From assembly GCA_030656145.1 (NCBI GenBank), contig JAUSOF010000067.1:62001-126000 (forward strand): a stretch of DNA of 64,000 nucleotides, in the 5' to 3' direction. Made by a program: the position numbers and the translations under genes. Of the stretch, positions 41,857-52,809 are shown piece by piece. This stretch comes from Pseudomonas sp. (GTDB taxonomy: Bacteria; Pseudomonadota; Gammaproteobacteria; Pseudomonadales; Pseudomonadaceae). Numbering within the stretch: the stretch's first letter is position 1; each line of letters begins with the position of its first letter. The notes below the pieces were generated by a model. The model was not told where the DNA came from. It saw only the letters and a program-made list of their open reading frames with translations, and searched no databases.

Positions 41857-43524
41857 TTAGCGTGGCTCGCTCATCAAGCCTTTGACGATGGCCACACAGC
41901 CCACTAGCAGCACGATGGTAAACGGCAGTCCGGTGGACACCGCCATCGCTTGCAGGGCTACCAGGCCGCCGCCAAGCAGCAGGGCAATGGCGATCACCCC
42001 TTCGATGATCACCCAGAACACCCGTTGTGGTGTCGGGGCGTTGATCTTGCCGCCGGCGGTGATGGTATCGATCACCAGCGACCCCGAGTCAGACGAGGTG
42101 ATGAAGAACACGATCACCAGGATGATGCCGATAAAGGAGGTGATTTCGGCCAATGGCAGTTGCGCCAGCATGGCGAACAGCTTCAGCTCCAGCGCGGCAT
42201 CCTGCACCCCGGTAAAGCCATCGCCGACCAGTTGGCCGATGCCGGTACCGCCAAAAGCGGTCATCCACAAGACCGACGCCAGTGAAGGCACCAGCAGCAC
42301 CGCCACCAGGAACTCACGCACCGTGCGCCCACGGCTAACCCGCGCGATAAACATGCCGACGAAGGGCGACCAGCTGATCCACCAGGCCCAGTAGAAGGCA
42401 GTCCAGCCCTGACTGAAGTTGGCATCTTCGCGGCCAATGGGGTTGGACAACGCTGGCAGATGGGTCAGGTAGCTACCCAGGTTGCTGAAGAAGCCGGTGA
42501 TGATCGCCAGCGTCGGGCCGACCACAATGATGAAGCCGAGCAACAGGATCGCCAGGACCATGTTCAGCTGGGACAGGCGTTTGACCCCCTTGTCCAGGCC
42601 GGCCAGTACCGACAACAAAGCAATCGCGGTAATGCCGACGATCAGCAGTACCTTGCTGGTATTGCTCGCGGTGATGCCGAACAGGTGATCGAGACCGCCT
42701 GCCGCTTGCTCGGCGCCCAAGCCCAGAGACGTGGCCAGGCCAAACAGGGTGGCGAACACGGCGAGGATGTCGATCACATGTCCAGGCCAGCCCCACACCC
42801 GCTCACCGAGCAGCGGATAGAAGATCGAGCGAATACTCAGCGGCAGGCCCTTGTTGAACGAGAACAATGCCAGTGCCAGCGCCACAATCGCGTAGATCGC
42901 CCAGGGATGCAGACCCCAGTGGAAGATGGTGGAAGCCATCGCCAGGCTCGCGGCTTCCTGTGCATTGCCGGCGGCGGCGCCCAGCGGCGCCCAGTCGGTG
43001 CGCAGGCCATCTTCACCGAGACTGACCCCGCCCATGGACGCGGAAAAGTGCGACATCGGCTCGGCCACGCCGTAGAACATCAGGCCGATACCCATGCCTG
43101 CGGCAAACAGCATGGAAAACCAGCCGGCATAGGAGTGGTCGGGTGTTGCGTCCTTGCCACCCAGGCGCACTTTGCCCAGCGGCGAGACGATCAGGAACAG
43201 ACAAAGCAGCACGAAAATATTGGCTGAGCCGAGAAAGAACCAGGCCAGGTTACTGGTTAGCCACCCGCGTATGGCGCCGAACAGCGGCTCCACTTCGCTC
43301 TGTAGCGCGAGCGCCAGCACCACGAACAGCACCACGGTCAGGGCCGAGATACTGAAGACCTTGCCGTGGATATCCAGGTTGAACAGGAACCTGCCCTTGA
43401 TGTTGTCCTGGCCGACGACATAGTCGGTATCGATCAGATTGGCGGCCCCGCTCGGAGCCGGGATACCACTTGGTTTTTCCGCTTCTGGCTGTGGCGTCGT
43501 GTCATGCAAAGGGGGTTTGTCCAT
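41857..43524 (-). CDS. BCCT-family transporter (choline/betaine/carnitine type)
   Basis: Secondary transporter for quaternary ammonium compounds, 555 residues from ATG at 43524 with AAGGAG upstream. About 12 membrane helices; family markers include FAAGMGIGLMFYGVAEPMSHF, STIFHWGLHPWAIYAIV (tryptophan-rich substrate region), FYWAWWISWSPFVGMFIARVSRGRT and SSDSGSLVIDTI. The N-terminal tail is long and hydrophilic, the C-terminal tail short. The substrate cannot be fixed; the trimethylamine oxygenase 7 kb away makes choline or betaine worth considering. It is divergent from cls. Confidence 0.93.
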   Translation of the reverse strand: MDKPPLHDTTPQPEAEKPSGIPAPSGAANLIDTDYVVGQDNIKGRFLFNLDIHGKVFSISALTVVLFVVLALALQSEVEPLFGAIRGWLTSNLAWFFLGSANIFVLLCLFLIVSPLGKVRLGGKDATPDHSYAGWFSMLFAAGMGIGLMFYGVAEPMSHFSASMGGVSLGEDGLRTDWAPLGAAAGNAQEAASLAMASTIFHWGLHPWAIYAIVALALALFSFNKGLPLSIRSIFYPLLGERVWGWPGHVIDILAVFATLFGLATSLGLGAEQAAGGLDHLFGITASNTSKVLLIVGITAIALLSVLAGLDKGVKRLSQLNMVLAILLLGFIIVVGPTLAIITGFFSNLGSYLTHLPALSNPIGREDANFSQGWTAFYWAWWISWSPFVGMFIARVSRGRTVREFLVAVLLVPSLASVLWMTAFGGTGIGQLVGDGFTGVQDAALELKLFAMLAQLPLAEITSFIGIILVIVFFITSSDSGSLVIDTITAGGKINAPTPQRVFWVIIEGVIAIALLLGGGLVALQAMAVSTGLPFTIVLLVGCVAIVKGLMSEPR

Positions 43525-43790
43525 GTGGAGTTCTCCTTGAGGCATTTAACTCGCTGGCAAGCACAAGAAGGACGGATTCGCCCCACTTACAACTCATCGC
43601 GACCGAAATATTTTCCGGTTAGCCGGTAAGAGTAACAGTCAAACCCTTGGCCTGCCTGTCTTGGGGCGTCATTTGCAGGCCAAATGCCGCCATCTGCCGA
43701 CTCGGGACTTGGCGTATCTACCACGGTTGGTGCCACACTGCAGAGGTAACAGTGTCAGCAATACTCTCGCGTCAACGCATAGGAACCGTC

Positions 43791-45236
43791 ATGCCTCTGG
43801 ATTTCGGCATCCCCCATCTGTTCGCCTACCTGATTGCCGCGATCCACGCCCTCGGCATGCTCGCGGCGGTGCATGCCGTACTGACCGTGCGTACCGCCCA
43901 GGGCGCTCTGGCCTGGGCGATGTCGCTGTTCTTTATGCCCTACCTGACCCTGCTGCCTTACCTGGTTTTTGGCCGCAGCCGCTTCGATGCCTACATCAAG
44001 GGCCGGCGCCACGCCGACAAGCAGATGCACCAGGCCATGGCCGAGCTGAACTGGCGGCCTTGGGTTGACGAAGCCCTGAGCGCCAGCGCGTCGCCGGCTT
44101 ACCAGCAACTGCGCGCCTTGCCGCGACTGGGCCGCATGCCCTGTCTGGCGAACAATCAGGTGCAACTGCTGATCGATGGCGAGGCGGTATTCGACGCGAT
44201 CCTGGCTACCTTGGCCGGGGCACGCAAGGTGATCCTGCTGCAGTTCTTCATCATCCGCGATGACCAGCTCGGTCGGCGCCTGCGCGACCTGCTGCTGGAG
44301 CGCGCGGCTGCCGGGGTCCAGGTTTTCGTGCTCTACGACGGCATTGGTAGTCACGCCCTGCCGCGCCACTTCAGCGAAAAAATGCGTGCCGGCGGTGTGC
44401 AGGTCCGCGCCTTCCCCACGGGCGGCGGGCTGCTCAGCCGCTTCCAGCTGAACTTTCGTAATCACCGCAAGATAGTGGTGGTCGATGGTGAGTGCGGTTT
44501 TCTCGGTGGGTTTAACGTCGGCGACGAATACCTTGGCCATAAGCCGCCGCTGGCGCCCTGGCGCGACACCCATGTCGAGGTGCGCGGGCCGGTGGTCGCC
44601 TGCTTGCAGGAGTCTTTTGCCGAAGACTGGTTCTGGGCCACCCACCAACTGCCGCCGTTGCTGCTGCCCGAGGCCTATGCGGACGACGGCATGCTCTGCC
44701 AGGTGATCGCCAGCGGCCCAGCCGACCCGCAGGAAACCTGCGCGCTGCTGTTCGTCGAAGCGATCAACAGCGCCCGTGAGCGGGTGTGGATCACCAGCCC
44801 CTATTTCATCCCTGACGAGGCGCTGTTCGCCGCCCTGCGCCTGGCCGTGTTGCGTGGCGTCGACGTGCGCATCCTGCTGCCGGCGCGGCCCGACCACCGG
44901 GTGGTCTACGCCGCCTCCAGCCTGTATGCCTTCGAAGCATTGCGCGCCGGAGTCCGGGTGTTCCGCTACCAGCCGGGCTTCCTGCACCAGAAGGTCATGC
45001 TGATCGACAGCAGTGTCGTGGTCATCGGCAGCGCCAATCTGGACAATCGCTCGTTCCGCCTGAACTTCGAGATCAGCCTGCTGACTTTCGACGCCGGCTT
45101 TGCCGCCGAGGTTGAGCAGATGCTCGAAGAAGACCTGCGCAACTGCCGCGAACTCATAGGCGCCGACCGCCACAACCTGCATCGCCTGCAACAGCTCGGC
45201 ATGCGCGTGGCGCGGCTGATCTCGCCGATTCTCTAG
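43791..45236 (+). CDS. cls: Cardiolipin synthase (ClsA-type)
   Basis: Condenses two phosphatidylglycerols to cardiolipin at the inner membrane. ATG at 43791 after AGGAACC; 481 residues. Two N-terminal membrane helices ([21 protein letters not shown] and [22 protein letters not shown]), then two phospholipase D motifs: [19 protein letters not shown] and [24 protein letters not shown], both with intact H-x-K. The 246 bases between the BCCT gene and this start contain no other gene. Confidence 0.96.
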   Translation: MPLDFGIPHLFAYLIAAIHALGMLAAVHAVLTVRTAQGALAWAMSLFFMPYLTLLPYLVFGRSRFDAYIKGRRHADKQMHQAMAELNWRPWVDEALSASASPAYQQLRALPRLGRMPCLANNQVQLLIDGEAVFDAILATLAGARKVILLQFFIIRDDQLGRRLRDLLLERAAAGVQVFVLYDGIGSHALPRHFSEKMRAGGVQVRAFPTGGGLLSRFQLNFRNHRKIVVVDGECGFLGGFNVGDEYLGHKPPLAPWRDTHVEVRGPVVACLQESFAEDWFWATHQLPPLLLPEAYADDGMLCQVIASGPADPQETCALLFVEAINSARERVWITSPYFIPDEALFAALRLAVLRGVDVRILLPARPDHRVVYAASSLYAFEALRAGVRVFRYQPGFLHQKVMLIDSSVVVIGSANLDNRSFRLNFEISLLTFDAGFAAEVEQMLEEDLRNCRELIGADRHNLHRLQQLGMRVARLISPIL

Positions 45237-45279
45237 CAGGCGGCTGACGTCTCGGCTGGCGACGGCCAGGAACTGTCGA

Positions 45280-45795
45280 TCAGCGCGCCTGCAAACCGCC
45301 GCAGTCGGCCGCAAGCCAACGGGCATGGCTCTGCATGCTGCTGCTCTGGCCGCCATAGGTGCCCTGCACCTGGGTGGTGAATTCCTTGTCGCTGACGAAG
45401 CGCGTCTCGCCCTCACCCTGACCATCCGGGCAACTGAAGCGGAACTTCCACAGCGTGGCGCTGCGTTCGGTGATCTCGTGGCTACAACCGGACTTGGGGT
45501 CTTGCAGGGGAATGTCCTGGGCCTTGATCTGCGCCTCGCTCATGCAGATGCGCACGCCCTGGTCGCCCAGTTCCACGCCCTGTTGGGCCAGCATCTGCTC
45601 CATCATCTGACGCTGCTCGGGCGGCAGGTTCTTCATCTGCTCCAGCATTTGTTGCATGTCTGGCAGCGCCTGGCCATCGACCTGCATATTGCTCGAGCTG
45701 ATTTCCCAGAGGCCGGGCTGAATCTCCTGCGCCGCGGCCAGCGCGGGCAGCAGACACAGGGCCAGGGGCAGGCTTTTCAATACTGAGACGCGCAT
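45280..45795 (-). CDS. DUF3617 domain periplasmic protein
   Basis: 171 residues from ATG at 45795. Signal peptide MRVSVLKSLPLALCLLPALAAAQ, then the DUF3617 opening EIQPGLWEISSSNMQVDG. A Gln/Met-rich middle (PDMQQMLEQMKNLPPEQRQMMEQML) and three cysteines (RICMSE, SGCSHE, FSCPDG) follow. Role unknown. It converges with cls; the gap is 43 bases. Confidence 0.88.
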   Translation of the reverse strand: MRVSVLKSLPLALCLLPALAAAQEIQPGLWEISSSNMQVDGQALPDMQQMLEQMKNLPPEQRQMMEQMLAQQGVELGDQGVRICMSEAQIKAQDIPLQDPKSGCSHEITERSATLWKFRFSCPDGQGEGETRFVSDKEFTTQVQGTYGGQSSSMQSHARWLAADCGGLQAR

Positions 45796-45876
45796 GGCAA
45801 GACTCCATAGGTTCGCTATCGACCCTGCAAGCGTAGATTGAGTTGGCGACGCAGGCCGGCCTTTGCTGAAAACCCG

Positions 45877-45897
45877 GTGCGCGCGGCGCACCCTACG
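45877..45897. repeat. Half copy of the GTAGGGTGCGCC repeat
   Basis: GGTGCGCGCGGCGCACCCTACG just after the GNAT stop, without a clear partner arm. Confidence 0.55.
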
Positions 45898-46384
45898 CAG
45901 TCACGTCTTCGCGATAGACCTGTAGGCCGCGGGCCTGGTAATTGGCCAGGGCGCTGGGGTGGTCGAGGCTGCAGGTGTGCACCCAGACCCTGGTGGTGCC
46001 CGGCCAGGCCCAGGCCGATTGCAAGGCGTGCGTCAGTAGCGGGCCGCCGAAACCTTGACCGAAGAAGGCCTCGGCCAGGCCGAAATAGAGAATCTCCACC
46101 GCGCCCTCGGTATCGCGCAGCAGCTCGTAGTAGCCGGCAATTGCACCCTGGTGATAGGCCACCCAGGTGCGGTGCCCCGGCTGTTCGATCAGCTCGCGCC
46201 ACTGCGTATCGCTCCAGCTCAGCTTGTCGGTCCACTGCCAAGGCTCGCCGACCAGTTGATAGAGAAAGCGATTGAGCTGGAACTGCTTGTGCTGGCATTC
46301 CACCACGCTCAGGTCGGCTGGCAGCGGCTTGGCGCGGATCTGCTCGGGGTGCTGCATGTCCAGGTAATAGGTGGTGTAGGTCAT
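45893..46384 (-). CDS. GNAT-family N-acetyltransferase
   Basis: 163 residues from ATG at 46384. The acetyl-CoA loop is FFGQGFGGPLLTHAL (Q/R-x-x-G-x-G/A pattern), preceded by GAVEILYFGLAEAF, and VHTCSLDHPSALANYQARGLQVYRE is the characteristic C-terminal part. Acceptor unknown. The stop codon falls inside the adjacent half repeat, so the last codons may derive from it. Confidence 0.88.
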   Translation of the reverse strand: MTYTTYYLDMQHPEQIRAKPLPADLSVVECQHKQFQLNRFLYQLVGEPWQWTDKLSWSDTQWRELIEQPGHRTWVAYHQGAIAGYYELLRDTEGAVEILYFGLAEAFFGQGFGGPLLTHALQSAWAWPGTTRVWVHTCSLDHPSALANYQARGLQVYREDVTA

Positions 46385-46512
46385 CGGCTTGCTGCTCTGT
46401 AATCACGAAAAGCGGGGGCACAGCCCACGGGCGAGGACTGGCACGCGAGGGGCGTCAAGATAACCAGCCCCATGCCATAAGCAAGGCTCTGCCCCAAGAC
46501 TGGGTTGCCCCG

Positions 46513-46589
46513 TAGGGTGCGCCGTGCGCACCAGTGCAGGTTGCGAAATATTGGTGCGCACGGCCTAGGCGGCCCCGCACACCCGACTC
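46513..46589. repeat. GTAGGGTGCGCC-family palindrome
   Basis: GTAGGGTGCGCCGTGCGCAC at the left (46513) and GGTGCGCACGGCCTAGGCGG at the right, the right arm diverged. It sits in the 314-base gap between the GNAT gene and the DUF1850 gene, with the terminator below. Confidence 0.65.
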
Positions 46590-46612
46590 GGCAGGAATCC
46601 GCGCGAGCCTTA

Positions 46613-46651
46613 AAGAACAAAACCCCCACCGGCCTGCGCCAAATGGGGGTT
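46613..46651 (-). terminator. Terminator of the TAXI-TRAP operon
   Basis: On the minus strand AACCCCCA (46651-46644) pairs with TGGGGGTT (46628-46621), followed by TTGTTCTTT. It lies about 50 bases downstream of the DUF1850 stop. Confidence 0.8.
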
Positions 46652-46698
46652 CTCCTCTACGACGACCAGGGCTTGTGGCCTTGGGAGCGGACGCGGTC

Positions 46699-47124
46699 TT
46701 AACCGTTGTCCTGGCCTGGATCCACGGAGGATCCAGGGGAGCTCAGCTCACAGCTCCAGAGTTCCAACGCCGGCTGGGTCGCTTGTGGCGGGCCGAGCCA
46801 GTCGCTCATCGAACGACAACGCTGGTTGAAACACAGTTGGTAATCCCCTGCCTCGGGGGTTCGCCCCAGGCGCAGCGGTTGCAGGGGCGCTAGCTGGCGT
46901 TGGTAATGCCAGCTGCCCTCACGCAGTTCGGCATCGGCAGGGATTTCCATGCCGGCACCAGACCCTTTGACCCGCGCCTCGCCGAGTAACAAGCCCTCTG
47001 GCGTAACGCGGTAATCCTCTTCCCAGCGTACTTTCTCAATGGTGTGCTGCCAGGCTAGGGTGAAGGCTGGTACGGGCAGCTCAGCCCACACCACCCCGGC
47101 CAGGCCCATGCACAATCCGATCAC
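46699..47124 (-). CDS. DUF1850 protein linked to TAXI-type TRAP transporter
   Basis: 141 residues; opens with a hydrophobic segment (MIGLCMGLAGVVWAELPVP) likely to be a signal or anchor. FTLAWQHTIEKVRWEEDYRV and GLLLGEARVKGSGAGMEIP are the DUF1850 signature. DUF1850 genes commonly accompany TAXI-TRAP permeases, and here the start overlaps the permease stop by 4 bases. The role is not known. Confidence 0.88.
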   Translation of the reverse strand: MIGLCMGLAGVVWAELPVPAFTLAWQHTIEKVRWEEDYRVTPEGLLLGEARVKGSGAGMEIPADAELREGSWHYQRQLAPLQPLRLGRTPEAGDYQLCFNQRCRSMSDWLGPPQATQPALELWSCELSSPGSSVDPGQDNG

Positions 47125-49148
47125 GCCAGCGTCGCCTGGGCACGTCGGCTACGCCAGAAGTGCTGAGCGAGGAACAGCGCCGCCAGGGCGAAGCCGATCT
47201 CGTCGCTCATTGGCGTGGCCAGAATCAGGCTGGCGCCCGCCGCGAAGCCGAGTGCCCGCTCCCACCAGGCCATCTTGCTGTGCAGGAAGCCGGTGAAGAT
47301 TGCGCCCCAGATACCGATCGCCACCGCGGCCTTGAACACTACGTACAGGGTGGCCAGCAGGCTATCGCCTTGCAGCATCAGCGCCGGTTCATACACGGCC
47401 ATGAAGGGGACGACGAAACCGGCGATGGCGATACGTATTGCCCACAGACTGATCTTCAGCCCGGTTTCCTTGGCGATTGGCGCCGCCGCGAAACAGGCCA
47501 GGGCCACCGGCGGGGTGAGGTCGGCCATGATGCCGAAATAGAACACGAACATGTGCGAGACGATCAGCGGCACGCCCAGCTCCAGCAGCGCCGGTGCGGC
47601 AATCGAGCTGGTGATGATGTAGTTGGGAATGGTCGGAATGCCCATGCCCAGCACCAGGCACGTGAGCATGGTGAGGATCAGCGAAAGAAACAGGTTGTCC
47701 TGGCCGATGGCGAGGATGTAGCCGGCGAAGGTCGACGCCACCCCGGTCAGTGACACCACGCCGATGATCACCCCGACCAGGGCGCAGGCGATACCTACCG
47801 GTACTGCGTGGCGTGCGCCTTCGACCAGCGCATGCAGGCAGATCACCAGGGTGTCGCGACCGCCCTTGATAAACCAGCAGATCGCCACTAGCAGTCCGAC
47901 CACGCCGAACACCACGCCGATACCGAGCTGGAAGAAGCCGGCGCAGAGCACGCCCAGGGCGATCCAGAAGGCGAAGCGCATGACCTTGGAAGATACCCGC
48001 AGGATGATCGCCGAGCCGAGAATGACAATGGCGGTCAGCGCCAGGCCGACCATCCCGGAAAACAGCGGCGTGCGTCCGGAGAACAGCAGGTAGATGAGGA
48101 TGAACAGCGGGATCAGCAGGTACCAGCGCTCTTTCACCGCCGCCCAGGGGTTGGGGCACTGGTCTTTCGGCAAGCCTTTAAGGTTGGAGCGTTTGGCTTC
48201 CAGATGGACCATCCAGAACACCGAGCCGAAGTACAGCAGTGCCGGAATCAGGGCGGCCTTGGCCACCTCGATGAAGGGCACATTGATGGTTTCGGCCATG
48301 ATGAATGCCACGGCGCCCATGATTGGCGGCATGATCTGACTGCCCATGGAGGACGTCGCCTCGACGCCGCCGGCAAATGCCGACTTGTAGCCGAAACGCT
48401 TCATCAGCGGAATGGTGAACTGGCCGGTGGTGACCACGTTGGCCACGCCCGAGCCGGTGATGGTGCCCATCAACGCCGACGACACCACCGAGACCTTGGC
48501 CGGGCCACCGAGCTTGTGGCCGAACAGGCCCATGGCAAAGTCGGTGAACAGTTTGATCATGCCTGCCTGCTCGAGAAACGAGCCGAACAGGATGAACAGG
48601 AAGATATAGGTGGCCGACACATAGGTCGGGGTGCCGTAGAAACCTTCAGTGCCAAAGGCCAGTTGGTTGACGACCTGATCCAGGTCATAACCGCGATGCG
48701 CCAGGTCACCGGGCAGGTATTGGCCGAGCAGGCCATAGGCCAGAAATAGCCCACAGATCAGCGGCAGGGCGATGCCCATCACCCGCCGTGCGGCTTCGAA
48801 CACCAGCACCGTCAACACCAGGCCGACCACCATGTCGGCACTGGTCAGGTCGCCCGAGCGCTGAATCAGGTCCGCCTCGAACACCCATTGGTAGGCTGCC
48901 GTGCCCATGCCGACCAGGCCCAGCACCCAGGCCAGGGGTTGCCAAGGCTTGTTTTTGCCAACCAGCGGGATGCTGAGAAAGACCACCAGCAGCAGAAAGC
49001 CGACATGCACCGCACGCAGGATCTGGCTGGACACTGGATGAAAGGCCGCCGTGGTGATCTGGAAGATCGAGAACAGCAGCGCCACGTAAAACAGCGCTTT
49101 CGGCCATTCGCCTGGACCTGCCGCAAGGCCGTGGTTTTGTTCAGTCAT
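47121..49148 (-). CDS. TRAP transporter fused permease, TAXI/4TM-12TM type
   Basis: Integral membrane component that couples ion gradient to uptake of the substrate captured by the TAXI binding protein. ATG at 49148 (MTEQNHGLAAGPGEWPKALFYV); 675 residues with many membrane helices. The small (DctQ-like) part is N-terminal, and the large part has FLFILFGSFLEQAGM, GPAKVSVVSSALMGTITGSGVANVVTTGQFTIPLMKR and LGMGIPTIPNYIITSSIAAPALLELG. The binding-protein gene lies 183 bases upstream. Substrate unknown; TAXI systems often carry glutamate or other organic anions. Confidence 0.94.
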   Translation of the reverse strand: MTEQNHGLAAGPGEWPKALFYVALLFSIFQITTAAFHPVSSQILRAVHVGFLLLVVFLSIPLVGKNKPWQPLAWVLGLVGMGTAAYQWVFEADLIQRSGDLTSADMVVGLVLTVLVFEAARRVMGIALPLICGLFLAYGLLGQYLPGDLAHRGYDLDQVVNQLAFGTEGFYGTPTYVSATYIFLFILFGSFLEQAGMIKLFTDFAMGLFGHKLGGPAKVSVVSSALMGTITGSGVANVVTTGQFTIPLMKRFGYKSAFAGGVEATSSMGSQIMPPIMGAVAFIMAETINVPFIEVAKAALIPALLYFGSVFWMVHLEAKRSNLKGLPKDQCPNPWAAVKERWYLLIPLFILIYLLFSGRTPLFSGMVGLALTAIVILGSAIILRVSSKVMRFAFWIALGVLCAGFFQLGIGVVFGVVGLLVAICWFIKGGRDTLVICLHALVEGARHAVPVGIACALVGVIIGVVSLTGVASTFAGYILAIGQDNLFLSLILTMLTCLVLGMGIPTIPNYIITSSIAAPALLELGVPLIVSHMFVFYFGIMADLTPPVALACFAAAPIAKETGLKISLWAIRIAIAGFVVPFMAVYEPALMLQGDSLLATLYVVFKAAVAIGIWGAIFTGFLHSKMAWWERALGFAAGASLILATPMSDEIGFALAALFLAQHFWRSRRAQATLA

Positions 49149-49242
49149 GGAGCCAATGCCCTCATTACAACGTCGATAGGGTGCAAGAGTCGCCAACAAA
49201 ACCTGCCGTACTGCGTACGCTGGTTTTATTCGCGGCTCTACA

Positions 49243-49300
49243 TGTAGGTTGGTGCTGAGCGTAGCGAAGCCCAACGTGGACTTCGCCTCAAACCCGTTGG
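49243..49300. repeat. GTAGGTTGGTGCTGAGCGTAGCGAAG-type repeat
   Basis: GTAGGTTGGTGCTGAGCGTAGCG, then AAGCCCAACGTGG, then AACCCGTTGGG. The GTTGGTG..GAGCG..GCGA phrase resembles the repeats near 12644 and 26250. It lies between the TAXI permease and its binding-protein gene. Confidence 0.5.
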
Positions 49301-49331
49301 GTCGGGGCGTGGCCCCGGCCCAAGGGATGGC

Positions 49332-50285
49332 TTACAGGGCGCCGACTTCCTTGTAGAAGCGCTCGGCACCCGGATGCAGCGGGATCGGCAGATCCTTCGC
49401 GGCGGTTTCCAGGGTGATGTCCTTGGCTGCGGAATGGGCGTTGCCCAGGCGCTCAAGGTTGTCGAACATCAGCTTGGTCATCTGGTAGGCGATTTCCTCG
49501 GACACGCCGTCATGGCTGACCAGGATGTTGTTGATCGCCACGGTGGCGATGTCGCTGTCCTGACCGTCATAGGTGCCGGCTGGAATGACTGCTGGCAGGT
49601 AGGCCGGGTTGTTGATCTGGGCGGTGACCTCGGCCGGAATGGCGACAAAGTTGATCGGCAGGGTGGCGGCCAGATCGCGGATCGCCGCCATGCCCAGACC
49701 CGAGGATTGCAGGGTGGCATCCAGCTGACGGTTCTTGATCAGCTCGACCGACTCGGCGTACGGCAGGAACTCGACCTTGCCCATGTCTTCGTAGCTCAGA
49801 CCCGCCGCGGCGAAGATTGCGCGAGCATTCAGCTCGGTGCCGGACTTCGGCGCGCCGACCGAGATGCGCTTGCCTTTGAGATCGGCCAGGGTGTTGATGC
49901 CGGCTTCCTTGTTGGCAACGATCTGGATGTAGTTCGGGTAGGTGCCGGCGATGGCACGGAGTTTCTTCAGCGGTACCTTGAAGCCGGCGTCTTCCACGCC
50001 ATTCCAGGCATCGGCGACCGAATCACCCAGGGCCAGGGCCAGTTCGCCGCGACCGCTTTGCAGCAGGTTGAGGTTTTCCACCGAGGCCTTGGTTGCTTGC
50101 ACCGAGGTCTTGGCGCCGTCGATGCCGGTGCTGTAGAGCTGCGACAGGCCCACACCGATCGGGTAGTAGACCCCGCTGGTGCCGCCAGTGAGGATGTTGA
50201 TAAAGGTCGGTGCGGCAAAGGCGGCAGTGCTGGCCGTCAAGGCCGCGGCAGCAGCGAGCAGGCTGAAACGCTTGGTCAATCGCAT
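49332..50285 (-). CDS. TAXI-family TRAP transporter solute-binding protein
   Basis: Periplasmic receptor for the TRAP permease; 317 residues. Signal peptide MRLTKRFSLLAAAAALTASTAAFA, then the TAXI fingerprint FINILTGGTSGVYYPIGVGLSQL; LQSGRGELALALGDSVADAW and LKGKRISVGAPKSGTELNARAIF follow. Transcribed from its own upstream region into the permease and DUF1850 genes. The 443 bases upstream to qor (50286-50728) hold no gene. Confidence 0.95.
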   Translation of the reverse strand: MRLTKRFSLLAAAAALTASTAAFAAPTFINILTGGTSGVYYPIGVGLSQLYSTGIDGAKTSVQATKASVENLNLLQSGRGELALALGDSVADAWNGVEDAGFKVPLKKLRAIAGTYPNYIQIVANKEAGINTLADLKGKRISVGAPKSGTELNARAIFAAAGLSYEDMGKVEFLPYAESVELIKNRQLDATLQSSGLGMAAIRDLAATLPINFVAIPAEVTAQINNPAYLPAVIPAGTYDGQDSDIATVAINNILVSHDGVSEEIAYQMTKLMFDNLERLGNAHSAAKDITLETAAKDLPIPLHPGAERFYKEVGAL

Positions 50286-50728
50286 GGAGTATCTCCGTCG
50301 TTGTTATGGCTTTATGCAGCGTTTTTTTACTGTAGACGATGCCCGGCCGCCGCAGCGGATGAGCAGGTCTGGGGTTTGATCAGGCTGGGCGAAAGTGGCG
50401 AATGCCCGCACCCGGCCGAGGCCTGGCACGTCAGAGGCGGCATAGCGAAGCTGGGCGAGGCGCGCTCGCGGGGGGAAGTACGGCAGTTCATGGGCTCACC
50501 TCTGGTCTTTCTTATTAGTCGCCAGCGTAAACCACACGCCTGGCGTACCAGAGCTATAGCAGATGCCGTGCCAAGGGTTGCAAGGCCCGTTCTAGAGGGC
50601 TTTGCCTGCATGTATCTATCAGCAATAGGCGGATTTACGCTTGTTTATATCGAGTGCTGGGCGTAAATCCGCCGATTTTTATGCCGCACGCGCCCGGTAG
50701 GGTAACGCTAACGCGGGGGCGCGCCGTC

Positions 50729-51706
50729 TTATGGCAGCAGAATGGTCGAGCCGGTGGTCTGCCGGGCGCTCAGGGCGGCTTGCGCGGCGGCGGCGTCCTT
50801 GAGTGCATAGCGGTTGCTGATATCGACCTTGAGCTGGCCGCTCTCGATCATGCCGAACAGCTCGTCGGCCATCATCTGCAAGCGCTCGGGCGTGTCGGCG
50901 TAGCCGGCCAATGTCGGCCGGGTGACGAACAGCGAGCCCTTCTGCGCGAGGATACCCAGGTTGACCCCGGTCACCGCGCCCGAGGCGTTGCCGAAGCTGA
51001 CCAGCAGGCCGCGTGGGGCCACGCAGTCGAGGGAGATTTCCCAGGTGTCCTTGCCGACGCCGTCATACACCACCGGGCACTTGCGGCCATCGGTCAGCTC
51101 CAGCACGCGCTGGACCACGTCTTCGTGGCTGTAGTCGATGGTCGCCCAGGCGCCCTGCTCAGTGGCCTGCGCGGCTTTCTCCGGCGAGCTGACGGTGCCG
51201 ATCAATTGCACCCCTAGCGCCTTGGCCCACTGGCAGGCGAAGGAGCCGACGCCACCGGCGGCGGCATGGAACAGGATGGTTTCGCCGCCCTTGAGCACGA
51301 ATACCTGGCGCAACAGGTACTGCACGGTCAGGCCCTTGAGCATCACCGCGGCAGCCTGCTCGAAGCTGATCGCGTCCGGCAGCTTGACCAGCTTGCTGGC
51401 TGGCAGCACGTGCAGTTCGCTGTAGGCACCCAGCGGGGCGGTGGCATAGGCCACGCGGTCGCCGACCTGGTATTGACTGACCTGCGAACCGACGGCTTCG
51501 ACGATACCCGCGCCTTCGTTGCCCAGGCTCGAGGGCAGGGCCGGTGGCGGATACAGGCCGCTGCGAAAGTAGGTGTCGATGAAGTTCAGGCCGATTGCCT
51601 GATTGAGCACACGGACCTCATCCGGGCCGGGTGCTGCTGGCTGGTAGTCGCGGTACTCGAGGACATCGGGGCCGCCGTGGCTGCTGAATTGAATACGCTT
51701 GGCCAT
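50729..51706 (-). CDS. qor: NADPH:quinone oxidoreductase (zeta-crystallin type)
   Basis: Zinc-free medium-chain dehydrogenase reducing quinones; 325 residues. IQFSSHGGPDVLEYRDY at the N-terminus, NEGAGIVEAVGSQVSQYQVGDRVAY, the NADPH loop LFHAAAGGVGSFACQWAKALG and YDGVGKDTWEISLDC are typical. It is divergent from hemF, an arrangement also found near the Pseudomonas origin (qor-hemF-aroE). Confidence 0.95.
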   Translation of the reverse strand: MAKRIQFSSHGGPDVLEYRDYQPAAPGPDEVRVLNQAIGLNFIDTYFRSGLYPPPALPSSLGNEGAGIVEAVGSQVSQYQVGDRVAYATAPLGAYSELHVLPASKLVKLPDAISFEQAAAVMLKGLTVQYLLRQVFVLKGGETILFHAAAGGVGSFACQWAKALGVQLIGTVSSPEKAAQATEQGAWATIDYSHEDVVQRVLELTDGRKCPVVYDGVGKDTWEISLDCVAPRGLLVSFGNASGAVTGVNLGILAQKGSLFVTRPTLAGYADTPERLQMMADELFGMIESGQLKVDISNRYALKDAAAAQAALSARQTTGSTILLP

Positions 51707-51880
51707 ATAAGGCTCCTTGTTGCAGGGGGGGCGATCAAGTCGCCTTTGAGGGCGGGTCGCGGGCGCCTATCCAATCGTTTCGCTTGAGCGGCGTCAACTG
51801 CGAGGGTGGCTGGGCAAATGTTATGCTTGGCGCCGATTTCGCCGGCTGGGCAACCCCTCAGTTGGCCTGACTGCTCTTAA

Positions 51881-52804
<924 letters not shown>

Positions 52805-52809
52805 GCCTG

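Noticed and set aside
41381-41907. Short plus-strand frames repeating MPMPGAQPRGKSERETRIS
   Set aside because: They arise because the repeat unit is close to a multiple of three; no start signals and the sequence is palindromic repeat DNA.
45816-46421. 201-codon minus-strand frame overlapping the GNAT gene
   Set aside because: Out of frame with a clear GNAT protein and lacking family motifs.
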